24,964 nt of DNA from Chara braunii (Eukaryota > Streptophyta > Charophyceae > Charales > Characeae): contig BFEA01000187.1 in NCBI GenBank assembly GCA_003427395.1, forward strand, positions 2,419,364 through 2,444,327, in the 5' to 3' direction. Positions 9,419 through 18,324 of this stretch are shown here, piece by piece. Below the pieces are notes generated by a model. That model was not told the DNA's origin. It saw only the letters and a program-made list of their open reading frames with translations, and made no database searches. Position 1 is the stretch's first letter, and each line of letters begins with the position of its first letter. A program made the position numbers and the translations under genes.

Positions 9419-9511
9419 CATCGATAGGATGAGCAAAAACTGGAATGAATCTTCCGTTGAAACGCGAAAATATACACCCCCACTTTTCGGTTCGCTCACG
9501 CCATCGATCTA
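9419..9511 (+). repeat. Foldback element type I, copy 2
   Basis: The ends are CCATCGATAGGATGAGCAAA and CTCACGCCATCGAT. It lies 214-216 bp after copy 1, with the same interior. Confidence 0.85.
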
Positions 9512-9552
9512 AGTACCGTGCGGCGATGCACGGGTTGGAGACTTTGCTATCT

Positions 9553-9621
9553 CATACACACACACACACACATACGCACTCCCTCACACAAACACACTCA
9601 CACACTCACACACACACACTC
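9553..9621. repeat. Imperfect (CA)n microsatellite
   Basis: CA repeats with CT interruptions follow the conserved GGTTGGAGACTTTG phrase downstream of foldback copy 2. Confidence 0.93.
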
Positions 9622-9626
9622 ATATA

Positions 9627-9745
9627 GTAGTAGTGATTACCTCTACGTCGTAGCGGAAATCAGATCGAGCTTGCCCACTCTTTCGATGGAAGTTGCGCAA
9701 AGCCAGCCGCGGCTTCGGCGACTTACCCGGCCAGGTACATCGAGA
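9627..9745 (+). repeat. Type II repeat, copy 1
   Basis: The phrases GTGATTACCTCTACGTCGTAG and GATGGAAGTTGCGCAAAG are shared with 9989-10100. A relic copy (TTTGATGGAGGTTGAGTGCAA) is near 10302. Type II units alternate with type I foldbacks and CA tracts. Confidence 0.75.
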
Positions 9746-9988
9746 CGATTGGAGTATCCTTTCTCTATTCCATCTCTCTTATTCTCTCTCCTTCTCACAC
9801 ACTGACACACTCGAACACACAAACACATACACACACACACACTCAACAAGTTCATACATGCGCATAAGTAAGTGAGGCGATGCATATCGCCCCATTTTTA
9901 GTGATAGATTCCTTCGATTTCGTTCTTCCTGTCAACGGAAGCAACGTGAGCTCTAGTGCGCGATTTACGTACGCGCACACACATCCCT

Positions 9989-10100
9989 ATAGCAGTACCG
10001 ATTATCTCTACCTCGTGGCGGGAGATCAGATCGATCTTGCCTACTCTTATTGATAGAAGCTGCGCAAGGTCAACCGTTGGCCTTGAATCGATCGTAGTTA
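9989..10100 (+). repeat. Type II repeat, copy 2
   Basis: This is a diverged copy of 9627-9745, about 362 bp downstream. It shares AGATCAGATCGATCTTGCC and GAAGCTGCGCAAGG-like phrases. Confidence 0.75.
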
Positions 10101-10244
10101 CCCTCCCTTTTCTCTTACCTTGATCTTTCTCTATCTCTCTTTCACACATACATACTCCTTTACACACATTCACACTCACACACCCAGGCGGTAGTGTATC
10201 TGTCCATGCTTTAGCGGTAGATTTATACCATTTATTTTATTTAG

Positions 10245-10295
10245 TCATTTATCATTATATACATATATATATATATATTCATATATATGCATATC
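10245..10295. repeat. (TA)n-rich microsatellite
   Basis: TATATA repeats contain CATATATATGCATAT, which is itself largely self-complementary. Confidence 0.9.
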
Positions 10296-10377
10296 ATACC
10301 TTTGATGGAGGTTGAGTGCAATCGCCTCGGTAGGAGCTCTTATGCACGTTCGTATATATACACTCACACATGCACAC

Positions 10378-10471
10378 CATCGCTAGGATGCGCAAAAACG
10401 GAATGAATCTTCCGCTGAAACGTGGAACTATACACTGCCACCTTTTGATTTAGTTCAATCTATCGATCTGA
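10378..10471 (+). repeat. Foldback element type I, copy 3
   Basis: It keeps the interior GGAATGAATCTTCCGCTGAAAC phrase within about 94 bp. The ends are degraded (ATCGCTAGGATGCGC at the left, CTATCGATCTGAG at the right). Confidence 0.85.
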
Positions 10472-10510
10472 GCAGCATTTATCGAGCCGCGGGTGAGAGA
10501 CTTAGCCCTT

Positions 10511-10516
10511 TCTCTT

Positions 10517-10570
<54 letters not shown>
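10511..10570. repeat. Compound (CT)n(CA)n microsatellite
   Basis: A CT run switches directly to CA between foldback copies 3 and 4. It is the reverse complement of the TG-AG order seen elsewhere in the window. Confidence 0.96.
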
Positions 10571-10574
<4 letters not shown>

Positions 10575-10586
10575 CCACACAAACTC

Positions 10587-10680
10587 CATCGATAGTATGA
10601 GCAAAAACGGAATGAATATTTCGCTGAAACGTGGGAATATACACTGCTACTTTCTGAGTTGCTCTTTCTATCGATCCGAG
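10587..10680 (+). repeat. Foldback element type I, copy 4
   Basis: It runs from CCATCGATAGTATGAGCAAA to TTGCTCTTTCTATCGATCCG, 209 bp after copy 3. Confidence 0.85.
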
Positions 10681-10791
10681 TGGCGCGTGATGATGCGTGG
10701 GTTGGGGAATTAGTTGTTGGCCAAGGTAAGAGACTTATCGTCTCCCTCTCTCGCTTTGGTCGAATCATGAATGTCTTACTTACACACATTC

Positions 10792-10886
10792 CATCGATTA
10801 GGATGAACAAAATCGGAATGAATCTTCTGCTGAAACGAGAAAATATATACTGTCACTTCTTGCTTTTGTTCGTTCTACCGATCCGA
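10792..10886 (+). repeat. Foldback element type I, copy 5
   Basis: It runs from CCATCGATTAGGATGAACAAA to TTGTTCGTTCTACCGATCCG, 205-207 bp after copy 4. No long CA tract follows it. Confidence 0.85.
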
Positions 10887-10957
10887 GTAGCAGCGGTGGG
10901 TTGGGGTTGGAAACTTAGCTGTTTCTCTCTCTCTCACTCACACACACACACACACAC

Positions 10958-11049
10958 AATCGATAGGATGAGCAAGAACGGAACGGATCTTCTGCTGAGA
11001 CATGGAAATATACACTGTCACGTTTGCCTTGCTCATCCCATCGATCCAC
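10958..11049 (+). repeat. Foldback element type I, copy 6 (best inverted ends)
   Basis: ATCGATAGGATGAGCAAG at the left and CTTGCTCATCCCATCGAT at the right are reverse complements over 18 bp with a single difference. This copy therefore defines the terminal inverted repeats of the ~90-bp element. It follows a (CA)n tract at 10935-10957. Confidence 0.9.
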
Positions 11050-11139
11050 GTGGCGTGCGGTTAGGTGCGGGTGGGAGATACTCACTCACACATATATAGT
11101 AACAGTGACTTCAACTTCCCTTGTTTTAGTGTTAAATTC

Positions 11140-11210
11140 ATTTATTTTATTTTATTTTTATTTATTTTCTTTATTTATTAATTTATTTACTCATTTAGTT
11201 ATTTTGTTTT
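11140..11210. repeat. (TTTA)n-like AT-rich tract
   Basis: Irregular TTTA/TTTTA repeats. Just downstream, TTGCTCGTCGTATCGTTGG (about 11208-11226) looks like another relic right end of a type I foldback. Confidence 0.8.
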
Positions 11211-11249
11211 TGCTCGTCGTATCGTTGGTAATGTCGGAAAAACGGGTTG

Positions 11250-11880
11250 CGAGATCGGAGACTAACCTTTTCTCAATCTCCCGCTCCGTCGAGGTCTTCA
11301 CTGATGTCGGACGCTTCCCGCTTCTGTAGGTAAGCTCGATCCTTTCCCCCTTCCTGCTTGCGAGCGCCACCTTTCTTGCGTCCACTTTTTCTCACCGTGC
11401 ACCCACTTACTCAATCTTTGCGCAACACACCTTCCGCCTTTAAGATCGCTTCCTCCTCTCACGTGATCGCGCGATCTTTCTTCCCTGCTCTCCTTGCTCC
11501 TTCTTCTTCTTTGCCTCCTCCCTCTCTCTCCCCTCCTTCTTCTTCTTCTTCCTCTCCTTTTCACGTTCTATCGTGTTACTTTCTCTCGTGATCTCCCACT
11601 TTCTCCGGTCTATTCGCGATATTTCTTTTCTTGCTTATGAGCGTTTTTCTTTTTTTTTCTCCCCTTTACTCATCTCTTCCTCCCCCTTACTTTCCTTGCC
11701 TTCTCTCTCTCCCTCTGGAGCAGGGTTTGTTCGATGTCGCGCCGTGCTTCTCGGCGGCCAAGTCTGTTATGACTTAGGCCGGATGAACCTACCCTAGTCT
11801 TGGCGGCGAACTCGTAAAAGTGAACCTAAGGAAAACAAACACGGGGTGTGAAAAGAAGAAAAACTAGTAAAACAACGAAA
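11250..11880. other. Pyrimidine-rich stretch, no recognised gene
   Basis: Bases 11430-11730 are strongly C/T-biased on the plus strand (many TCC, CTT and TTC triplets). They give long serine/leucine/proline frames on one strand and Arg/Lys/Glu frames on the other. No family resemblance was seen. Confidence 0.5.
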
Positions 11881-11884
11881 TCTG

Positions 11885-11930
11885 AAAAATAAAAGAAAAA
11901 CAAAAAGAAAAAAAACAAAAAGAAAAACTT
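11885..11930. repeat. A-rich tract
   Basis: Mostly A with scattered G and C. Read on the minus strand it would be a T-rich 3' tail for the tRNA-like sequence to its right. That connection is inferred. Confidence 0.7.
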
Positions 11931-12005
11931 ACTCTTAACCACCCCGTCGTGGCAACTGTCACAACGGGGTCCAACTACAACTGAACTTTCAATCCCTAGG
12001 TCATG

Positions 12006-12016
12006 GGTTCGAGTCC
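12006..12016 (+). promoter_or_regulatory. B-box-like motif (tRNA-derived)
   Basis: GGTTCGAGTCC fits the Pol III B-box consensus perfectly, and the surrounding ATGGG...CCCGT can form a T-arm stem. No matching acceptor stem or clear A box at tRNA spacing was found upstream, so this is not a functional tRNA gene. Confidence 0.45.
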
Positions 12017-12071
12017 CGTCCATCTGAGGGCGGGCGGAAAAGGTAAGCCCCGCCCCCTATAGCTAGCAAAA

Positions 12072-12155
12072 GGAGCTAGCCCGGAAGCAGGTCGAACTCG
12101 ATCCCAGGACCCTCTGCATATCAGTCTGTGCTTGTACCTATTGGGCTAACTCCTA
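12072..12155 (-). repeat. tRNA-like sequence, possible SINE head
   Basis: On the minus strand TAGCCCAATAGG (12137-12148) fits an A box. GGGATCGAGTTC (12094-12105) is a one- or two-base variant of a B box about 32 nt further on, the spacing of a tRNA. The T-arm and anticodon stems do not pair well, so a working tRNA is unlikely. GGAGCTAGCCC (12072-12082) and GGGCTAACTCC (12143-12153) are inverted repeats bracketing it. A degraded tRNA-derived SINE is the likeliest reading. Confidence 0.4.
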
Positions 12156-12159
12156 GTTC

Positions 12160-12940
12160 GGTTCTATTAGGAGCTAATATGCCCTAAGTAGAGTACAGGG
12201 CCCAGTTCGATCAATACTTAAGGCCTGCAGCCTACCGTAGGGGAAAACTCAGGCCACCGTTTGGCCAATGCGGCCTGCTACAACAGGCTAGGCCCCTCTT
12301 GCCTAGTCGCCCTGGCCACATGGTCGGGGCTTTTACTAATTCTTACCTTTATTCTATCCCGCGGGGAGTTGTTTCTCACCCCGCTTTTCCGATACATTCG
12401 ACGTCTGTGGTCTTGAGCCGAAACAGTCATGCTTCCTCGTTCGTCAACTGACTGAGGAAAACCGTCGTCGCGTCCCGCACGACTCTTTTCCGTTTTGACC
12501 AGCCTTCCGACCTTGTGGTCGGAGGCGTTATTTATTAACCACTTTGCAGCCTCTGCGCGTGCTAGAATGGCGTGCGCGGTCATTTCATCTACTGACCTCT
12601 GGCGTCTTTGCATGCCCTGCGAGCATTCGAAATTTTCAACCCCCGACTCTTGTCCGCGTGTGCCGTGTTTTGGCCCTTGCGGTTACTACACTTTTAAGAC
12701 CATAATGGTCGAGGGGTTTGCCCCAGTTTCTGTTTTTAGCCGTCTCTGTTCTAACAATTGGCGTCAACATTGTGTCGACTACAATATCATGAGCGGATAC
12801 CCTTGTAAGGGTATCAGCTCCGACAACGCATTCCAGCCATGGCAATTCCGAGGACATCCATTGACCCTTTCCTCAACACCGGGCAAGTTTTCGCAGCCGA
12901 GCCATCCTTTTGCGCGCAGTTAGCAGCTAAACGATCATGA
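12160..12940. other. Region upstream of the MULE transposase
   Basis: It holds unrecognised open frames (12278-12613 minus, 12495-12923 plus) and a short palindrome at 12796-12815 (GATACCCTT, GT, AAGGGTATC). I could not find a terminal inverted repeat matching the sequence downstream of the transposase, nor a 9-bp target duplication, so the left end of the transposon is not defined. Confidence 0.5.
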
Positions 12941-14859
12941 ATGGTCTTTGAGGATGGCGGGCTGGAGCACATATTGTGGTATTCGGATGAGGATGGAGCA
13001 TCCGACAAGGATGTGGACGATTCGAGCGGGGAGTTTGACGATGTCGAACCCGTGACAGGTGCTCCTCTCCCTCGGCTTCCTGACGAAGTCGGTGTTGTTC
13101 GCGCTGCACAGGAGTTTGCGAACATCACAGAACTAAGGAAGGTCGTGGCGGATGATGCGGTGAAGAAGAAGTACGAGTTTCGGATTGTGAAGTCCAATGC
13201 GACAAGGTACACAGTGAAATGCAAGGTGGAAGGTTGTGGTTGGCGACTGCACGCGTCAGCGGTGCACGGTGGACCGACGTTCAAGATCAAATCAATGACC
13301 GCACACTGTTGTGCACGTGTGAGCAAATTCTCGAACAATGTCGTCACGGCTGCTTGGGTGTCACAGTGGATAGAACCGAGACTGCGTAATAAGCCAGACT
13401 ACTCACCCGTCGATATTGTCAAAGATATATACCGACAACACGGAGTGAGTATCAAGTACCGACTTGCATGGTCCGCGAAGGAAGTAGCGAAGGCGAAAAT
13501 TGCAGGGCTAAATGATGATGGGTTCCACAATCTGTGGATGTATTGCGACGAGGTTCAGAACTCTAACCCGGGGAGCCGTGCTTTCGTGCAAACAAAGGAA
13601 GGATATCATCGGTTCAAGCGCATGTTCTATGCATTGGAGGTATGTTTGGCAGATTTCATGCATTGTCGCCCGCTCCTCGGCCTGGACGGTACATTCTTGA
13701 AGACAAGATACAAAGGTATTCTTCTATGTGCGACAAGTGTGGATGATGAAGGTCACCTCCTTCCGGTGGCGTTCGCGATTGTGCCTAGCATGGACAGCGA
13801 TAATTGATTTTGGTTCCTCCACCACCTCTGCGCCACAATCCAATCACGGGTCGCGAATGCAGAGATTATAACCTTCTTGTCTGATCGAGACAAGGGTCTC
13901 ATCGACGCGGTGAGCAACGTTTTTCCAAGCTCTCCGCACGGGTATTGCATGCGTCATCTTAGTGAGAACATCAAGAAGCGGAACAAAGGCCCCGAGTACC
14001 AGAAGTTGTTATGGGCAGCAGCAAAGGCAAACACTGTTGCGAAGTTCGATAACTTGATTGCGCACATGCGTGGTATGGACCCCGACACACCAGCATGGCT
14101 TTTACGGACGTGCGATCCTGTTCATTGGGCCGACGCGCATTTCGAGGGAAGGAGATACGGCCACTATACATCCAATATATCAGAGTCTTTAAATAGTTGG
14201 ATTATGGAGGCCAGAGAGAAACCGGCCATGTTCATGATGGAGGACATCCGTCACCGACTGTGTGAACGCTTCCTCCGTCGACGCAGAGCTGCAGCAGAAA
14301 TTCAAACAGTCCTTGTCCCGGAGGCGGAGCACACACTAGCTATGTGCAGGCAGAAAGCTCAAAGATACCGTGCAATCCCTACGAATGACGATATATTCGA
14401 GGTATTGTGTGGGAACTCTTCCCAGCATGTAGTTTTGAGCACAAGTTCTTGTACATGCAGGTGGTGGCAATCGAGAGGCATTCCTTGCCCACATGCAATC
14501 GTGGCTATTCTTAGCACAAACCAGTGTCCGCAAAGCTTTTGCTGCCAAACATTTTCTGCGCAGAAGTATCGGGCAACATATGCGGGGTTGATTCATCCAC
14601 TGCGGCCGAGGGAGTTGTGGGCATCCGACAAGGTTGCCGGAGACGCCGATGGAAAAGACGGCGGTGAGGGGTCGGGAGTGGAGGGAGATGACCTAGACGT
14701 GGTTGAAAGCAGCGTTTTGCCACCTGTTGCACGGGCTGGGCGAGGACGTCGAACAAAGGTTGAGCGGACGGGATGCCAACCAAGAGTTTCAAGTGCAGTC
14801 TGTGTGGAGGGTACGGGCACTCCCGTCGAACTTGCAAAAACGGAGAGCAGAAACAGTGA
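12941..14859 (+). pseudogene. MULE (MuDR-type) transposase, inactivated
   Basis: This is an intronless relic of a Mutator-like transposase, the nuclear enzyme that excises and inserts its own transposon. The first ATG is at 12941, with an in-frame TGA immediately upstream, so no earlier start is possible without splicing. Order: acidic N-terminus (residues 15-37); MuDR-type zinc DNA-binding domain (about 55-126; C94, C99, H122, C124); DDE core with D249 (LDGTF), D315 (SDRDKGL), CMRH at 336-339 and E415 (ISESLN); SWIM finger C504-x-C506-x9-C516-x-H518; acidic linker and basic GRGRR; CCHC knuckle CSLCGGYGHSRRTC. Two lesions are visible. A TGA at 13805-13807 replaces codon 289, where the family has Trp between D249 and D315. 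A one-base loss (or two-base gain) at about 14764-14793 puts the knuckle, which ends at TGA 14857-14859, out of frame. Otherwise it is intact at about 639 codons, a usual length for MULEs. Domain assignment is from motif recognition, without a database search. Confidence 0.92.
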
Positions 14860-14866
14860 CAGAAGT

Positions 14867-14883
14867 GTGTGCGTGTGTGCGTA

Positions 14884-14978
<95 letters not shown>

Positions 14979-14979
14979 N

Positions 14980-15059
<80 letters not shown>
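14867..15059. repeat. Compound (TG)n(GA)n microsatellite with a one-base gap
   Basis: TG then GA repeats, a single N at 14979, then TG and GA again. The doubled order suggests that two read ends of the same tract were abutted without merging. The tract starts 8 bp after the transposase stop codon. Confidence 0.95.
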
Positions 15060-15061
<2 letters not shown>

Positions 15062-15382
15062 GACATTGTGTACAATGAAACTTCAACTCGTACATTGAGA
15101 GCGCTGTCGCCTGTTTTATCAGGCTTGGAGCAGCAAGATATTGATTTATTGTACAGCCATGTTTGTGAATCATCATGTCTCAAGGAAGGCGTGCGAGAAT
15201 ACCGCAATTCCTTGTCGAAGTCTGGCCATTATCTCCCCCGCACGTCCGCCCTCCCTCACTCACATCTCATGATTTACTGCTTGGACAATCCTTGCATTCG
15301 TGTTGGCTTCTATGACACAATGGCACGTACACACCATGTATGCAAAATGGCCACCTTCGAGACTATGGTTGTACTGGGACGG
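15060..15382. other. Downstream flank of the MULE, no recognised feature
   Basis: No gene, tandem repeat or terminal repeat matching the upstream flank was found. Confidence 0.5.
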
Positions 15383-15650
15383 TGACCCTTGGGACTGCGA
15401 CTGTACTGAGACTGTGACCTTTGACTTCCTGCCGAACAGACATGACCCTGTCTCAGCCTTAAGTCTGATTCGTTTAGGACCTGTTCGTTTAGGCAAATGT
15501 CGCATCCGGACTGAAATAAAAAGTATTTTTGCAGAATTCACAGTCGGGTTCTAAACGAACAGTCAATTTACCAACTATGAGACAGGGTCATGTCTGCTCG
15601 GCAGTAAGTCAAAGGTCACAGTCCCAGTCCACTTACAGTCCCAAGGGTCA
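15383..15650. repeat. Foldback element A
   Basis: The left arm (15383 to about 15490) and right arm (about 15549-15650) are inverted copies of roughly 100 bp. Both contain TGACCCTTGGGACTG at the tip, TGACCTTTGACTT, and CAGACATGACCCTGTCTCA. The short centre is AT-rich. No open reading frame was recognised, so it is MITE-like. The outer sequence belongs to the same family as 480-767. Confidence 0.88.
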
Positions 15651-15689
15651 AATCTCATTCTGGTGAGGCTGGATACGACATTTGCCTCA

Positions 15690-16205
15690 GGGACTGTGAC
15701 TGGACTGGACTGGGACTATGGCCTATGAGACTGCGAATGGACTGGACCGAGACTCATCTAGGGCTGTGAAAGGTCACAGCCCCAGTACAGTCACAGTCCC
15801 AACTAATCACACAGACATGACCCTGTCTCAGCCTTAAAATTGACTGTTCGTTTAGGAACCGACTGTAAATTTTGCAAAAATATTTTTTATTTGAGTCTGA
15901 ATGCGACGTATGCCTCAGGGAACTGGATTTTGGAATGCTGCTTCGTGACTTTAAGTCGTTTTGCAAAATTCACAGTGAGGTCCTAAATGAATAGTCAATT
16001 TCAAGGCTGAGAGAGGGTCATTTCTGTTCGACAAATGTCGCAGTCTTAAAGGCCCCAGTCCTAGTCCAGTCTCAGTCCAGTCCAGTCCCAGTCTCAGTCC
16101 CAGTCCAGTCGCAGTCCAGCCCATTCACAGTCCCCGAGGCAAATGTCGTAAATGTTGCAAAATTCACAGCCAGACTTGTACTGGGGCTGTGACCTTCCAC
16201 AAATG
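15690..16205. repeat. Foldback element B with GGACT-rich flanks
   Basis: Inner arms 15811-15879 and 15959-16027 are reverse complements over 69 bp without gaps, at 60 of 69 positions. Outside them lie GGACT/AGTCC runs in opposite orientation (about 15690-15760 and 16050-16120). Then come the GGTCACAGCCCCAGTAC and TTTTGCAAAATTCACAG phrases of the repeat at 480-767. It is a second member of the same foldback family as element A. Confidence 0.88.
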
Positions 16206-16820
16206 TTGCCTGCCTCCTACCATAATAGTGTTCCACGCACAACTTGTTTTGTTCCACCTTTTTGCCACATTCCTCCTTCTCCCCTTTTCCAAAGCTGGAA
16301 GGCTCCCATCAGGAGCAGACATTTCAGGTGCCAGATAGAAAGAAAACCAATTGCTTTTGAGCATGTTCAAGGGTTGATTTTTACATGTCATTGGTGCCTA
16401 ACAACATTGTCTGCCTCCTACCGTAACATTGTTCGTTGATGCGGGCTAATGCTCAATGATGGGTGCAAATTGAGTATATTGTGCCCCAGACTACTTGTCT
16501 CACCACCTCACCACCAGCCCCCGTCTTCACACTGACCCTTGTTCGATGATTACCTTACTCTTGCCGCGGTTTTCTTCTCTCTTGACCCGAACAAAAGTGG
16601 TAACCAAAGGTAGGTGTCAGCACTATCTCCTTCCTTGAGTCCACGCCATGAAACCCCCTTTGCACTCCCTTCACTGTGTGAACACCCTTGTTGCTCAACT
16701 AACACCTCCTAAGTCCCTCTTTCAATGGAAAAACACCTCTTTAATTTAGTACAAACACCCGTCCACGTGCCTTGAATACCTGTTTACCATGTCCGAAGGA
16801 GCTCCATTTCAAATTGTGAA
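16206..16820. other. No recognised gene; short direct repeat
   Basis: TGCCTCCTACCATAATAGTG near 16208 recurs as TGCCTCCTACCGTAACATTG near 16411. This could be a diverged duplication. No coding sequence was seen. Confidence 0.5.
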
Positions 16821-16945
16821 CATCCCACATCACCCCCTCATGTTGGCAGAGAGTAAACATCCCACATCACCCCGGACCCTCATGTTGGTAGAGACTGGGA
16901 CTGGACTGGGACTGTGAAAGGTCACAGTCTCAGTACAGTCACAGA
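16821..16945. repeat. Short tandem duplication and GGACT-family fragment
   Basis: ACATCCCACATCACCCC...CCTCATGTTGG occurs twice, about 38 bp apart. It is followed by GGGACTGGACTGGGACTG and GGTCACAGTCTCAGTACAG, a fragment of the family at 480-767 and 15383-16205. Confidence 0.75.
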
Positions 16946-17027
16946 AAAAGGCCCACAACTACCCGACATAAAGACCCTACCGCAATGGTAGGGTAATAGA
17001 GACTCTGCATGCAAGTATAGGGCAACA

Positions 17028-17500
17028 ACAACATTCACAAGGAAAAGGTGTTGTGAGTATGATGTATGCCACATGGGGCGGTAAGAACGGGCACACATGC
17101 ATACTCCATGTCTGTGTCAAGAGGATTGATTGCATGTGTGGGGCAATGGGTACAGGACGGGCACACACGCATACTCCATGTGCCGTTCAGAAGGAAAAGG
17201 TGACTGCACTTGCATGCTGTGTGTCAAGAGGATTGATTGCATGTGTGGGGCAACAGCAGCATTCACAAGAAAAATATTTTGTGAGTATGATGTACGCCAC
17301 ATGGGGCGGTCAGGATGGGCACACAAACATACTTCATGTTTGTGTCAAGAGGATTGATTGCTTGTGTGGGGCAATGGGTACAGGAGGGGCACACAGGCAT
17401 AAAAGGTGACTACACTTGCATGCTGTGTGTCACGAGGATTGATTGCATGTGTGGGGCAACAACGACATTCACAAGGAAAAGGTGTTGTGAGTGTGATGTC
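17028..17500 (+). repeat. Composite ~215-bp tandem repeat
   Basis: ATTCACAAGGAAAAGG-type starts lie near 17032, 17261 and 17466. The inner phrase GAGGATTGATTGCATGTGTGG recurs four times (near 17121, 17230, 17350 and 17436). The pattern is a composite of ~110-bp subunits. One frame stays open for 118 codons (17053-17409) and repeats the peptide MMYATWGG, but its start is GTG and no family is recognised. I read it as non-coding. Confidence 0.8.
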
Positions 17501-17508
17501 AGCACCAA

Positions 17509-17720
17509 CAAATTTGTGTCATGCCCAGGTAACTCCATCACAGGCCCGGGGGAGAATGCACCAGACTGCCTTCAACAGGTATAGGACGGGCACACAGGCC
17601 ACAAACAGCCAGCCACAGTGGCCCACTGTCGTTGAATGCAAGCAAGGGCATGGCAGAAATGCCCTTACGGTCAAATTTGTGTTCTGCCCCGGTAGGTCCC
17701 TGAGAGGCCCGTGGAAAATG
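17509..17720 (+). repeat. Diverged ~160-bp duplication
   Basis: CAAATTTGTGTCATGCCCAGG near 17510 and CAAATTTGTGTTCTGCCCCGG near 17670 begin two related ~60-bp stretches. Conceptual translations share KFV-CPG-S--GP, but no larger protein context is recognisable. Confidence 0.55.
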
Positions 17721-18324
17721 CCCCTGAGAGCCCCCAACGACTACAGGGGCGGGACAGAAAGATGGGCGGTACCGGTGTGAGGAAACCCGGGGAGGGGTCG
17801 CCTACTGCTCGCTGAAGCCAACGGCAACGGCGCCTGTCACTCGCCTCGCCCGCTTCCTAGGTCCTCAGCAACCAGGGCGTGTCGGGTTTTGCGTTGCCTC
17901 TCGCACCCCCCCACATGAAGCTGGGTTGAAGGTTCTCTTTCGCACATAAAAAAAAAACACATTTTCTCAACAACAATTAAATAAACGTACCTAGTCCGGA
18001 AATCAGAGATCTGAGCTTGAACCTGGTTAAAGGTCAATCTTGCTATTTTTCAGGTTTGGCCTGCACTGCTAGGTTTGCCTAAATAGAGGGGTAATTGAAC
18101 GGTATGAAGTAAACTGGAATGCCTCAGCCAAAACGGCAAGTTACAAGGGCAGCAACGAATTTGTCATAACAGTGAGAGTCACTAAGGAGTCATAGAAAAA
18201 AAAAAAAGGCAACCTTGACCGAGTCAGAGATATACCCTTCTTGAATGAAATACTTGTAACGAAGTTGCCATGTAAGTGGCCTGCCAACAAACAACGAGTC
18301 GTCTGATTTGAATGAGCGGCATGG
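17721..18324. other. No recognised feature
   Basis: A GC-rich patch at about 17740-17910 is followed by ordinary mixed sequence with short A runs at 17948 and 18195. No gene or repeat was seen. Confidence 0.5.

Noticed and set aside
12006-12030. Functional tRNA gene
   Set aside because: A good B box and T-arm but no acceptor-stem partner or properly spaced A box on the same strand.
12278-12613. Minus-strand ATG-initiated open frame of 111 codons, divergent from the MULE
   Set aside because: Position would suit a second transposon gene, but no recognisable domain, and an overlapping plus-strand frame of similar length (12495-12923) is equally open.
12814-13347. Minus-strand 177-codon open frame
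   Set aside because: It is antisense to the conserved MuDR DNA-binding domain and has no independent motif.
13805-13807. TGA in the transposase as a recoded or alternative-code Trp codon
   Set aside because: The same frame uses TGG for its other Trp codons, and a second lesion exists downstream. A nonsense mutation is simpler.
12160-15382. MULE terminal inverted repeats
   Set aside because: Flanks on both sides were compared by eye. Only chance matches such as ACATTGTGT were found, so transposon ends are not called.
16206-16434. LTR pair around 16208 and 16411
   Set aside because: The direct repeat is only about 20-27 bp and imperfect, with no TG...CA ends, primer-binding site or polypurine tract.
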